Shown here: in pieces, positions 5,813 to 5,829 of the stretch
Layout of the letters: each line of letters starts with the position of its first letter
Numbering within the stretch: position 1 is the stretch's first letter
Assembly: GCA_003561325.1 (NCBI GenBank)
Contig: PWWY01000097.1
Span: forward strand, 1-5,829
Length of the DNA stretch: 5,829 bases
Direction of reading: 5' to 3'
Origin: Syntrophomonadaceae bacterium
Lineage (GTDB): Bacteria > Bacillota > Dethiobacteria > DTU022 > UBA8154
Position numbers and translations under genes: made by a program
The notes under the pieces: model-generated
The model's database searches: none
What the model was told of the DNA's origin: nothing
Seen by the model: the letters and a program-made list of their open reading frames with translations, nothing else

Positions 5813-5829
5813 TCGAGCGCTCTACCTCC

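Overview
The window reads as ordinary chromosome from a moderately GC-rich, low-complexity-free bacterium, most likely a member of the Firmicutes (class Clostridia, in the broad Moorella/Pelotomaculum/Desulfotomaculum neighbourhood). The reasons are strong AGGAGG-type ribosome binding sites before almost every gene, a near-consensus sigma-A promoter (TTGACA, 17 bp, TAAGAT), a Cof-type HAD phosphatase, a Crp/Fnr regulator without an iron-sulfur motif, and the uvrA-uvrC gene order common in that class. The taxon is an inference. All genes are on the + strand and pack tightly.

Region 1 (1-3338) is a DNA-repair block. It holds the last ~216 codons of uvrA, a 149-bp intergenic stretch built around a perfect 27-bp inverted repeat, a complete uvrC, and a class I SAM-dependent methyltransferase gene whose start lies inside the end of uvrC. 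UvrA (damage recognition ATPase) and UvrC (dual-incision nuclease) act together in nucleotide excision repair; uvrB is not in view and may lie upstream.

Region 2 (3339-3462) is a 124-bp gap with the best promoter in the window, short inverted repeats of ACAGG/CCTGT type overlapping it, and a possible 8-codon leader ORF that ends in an ATGA overlap with the next gene.

Region 3 (3463-5812) is probably one transcription unit: a Cof-type HAD phosphatase, a YcdX-type PHP phosphatase with all nine expected metal ligands, and a Crp/Fnr-type regulator. Gaps are 55 and 42 bp, each with a good ribosome binding site and no visible terminator. The last 17 bases hold nothing recognisable.

No rRNA, tRNA, CRISPR array, transposase gene, or convincing intrinsic terminator was seen. 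I see no undescribed multi-gene system. The parts most worth a second look are the palindromic element between uvrA and uvrC, which can fold in alternative ways and reaches into the uvrC start region, and the dyad-rich promoter plus leader ORF before the HAD gene.
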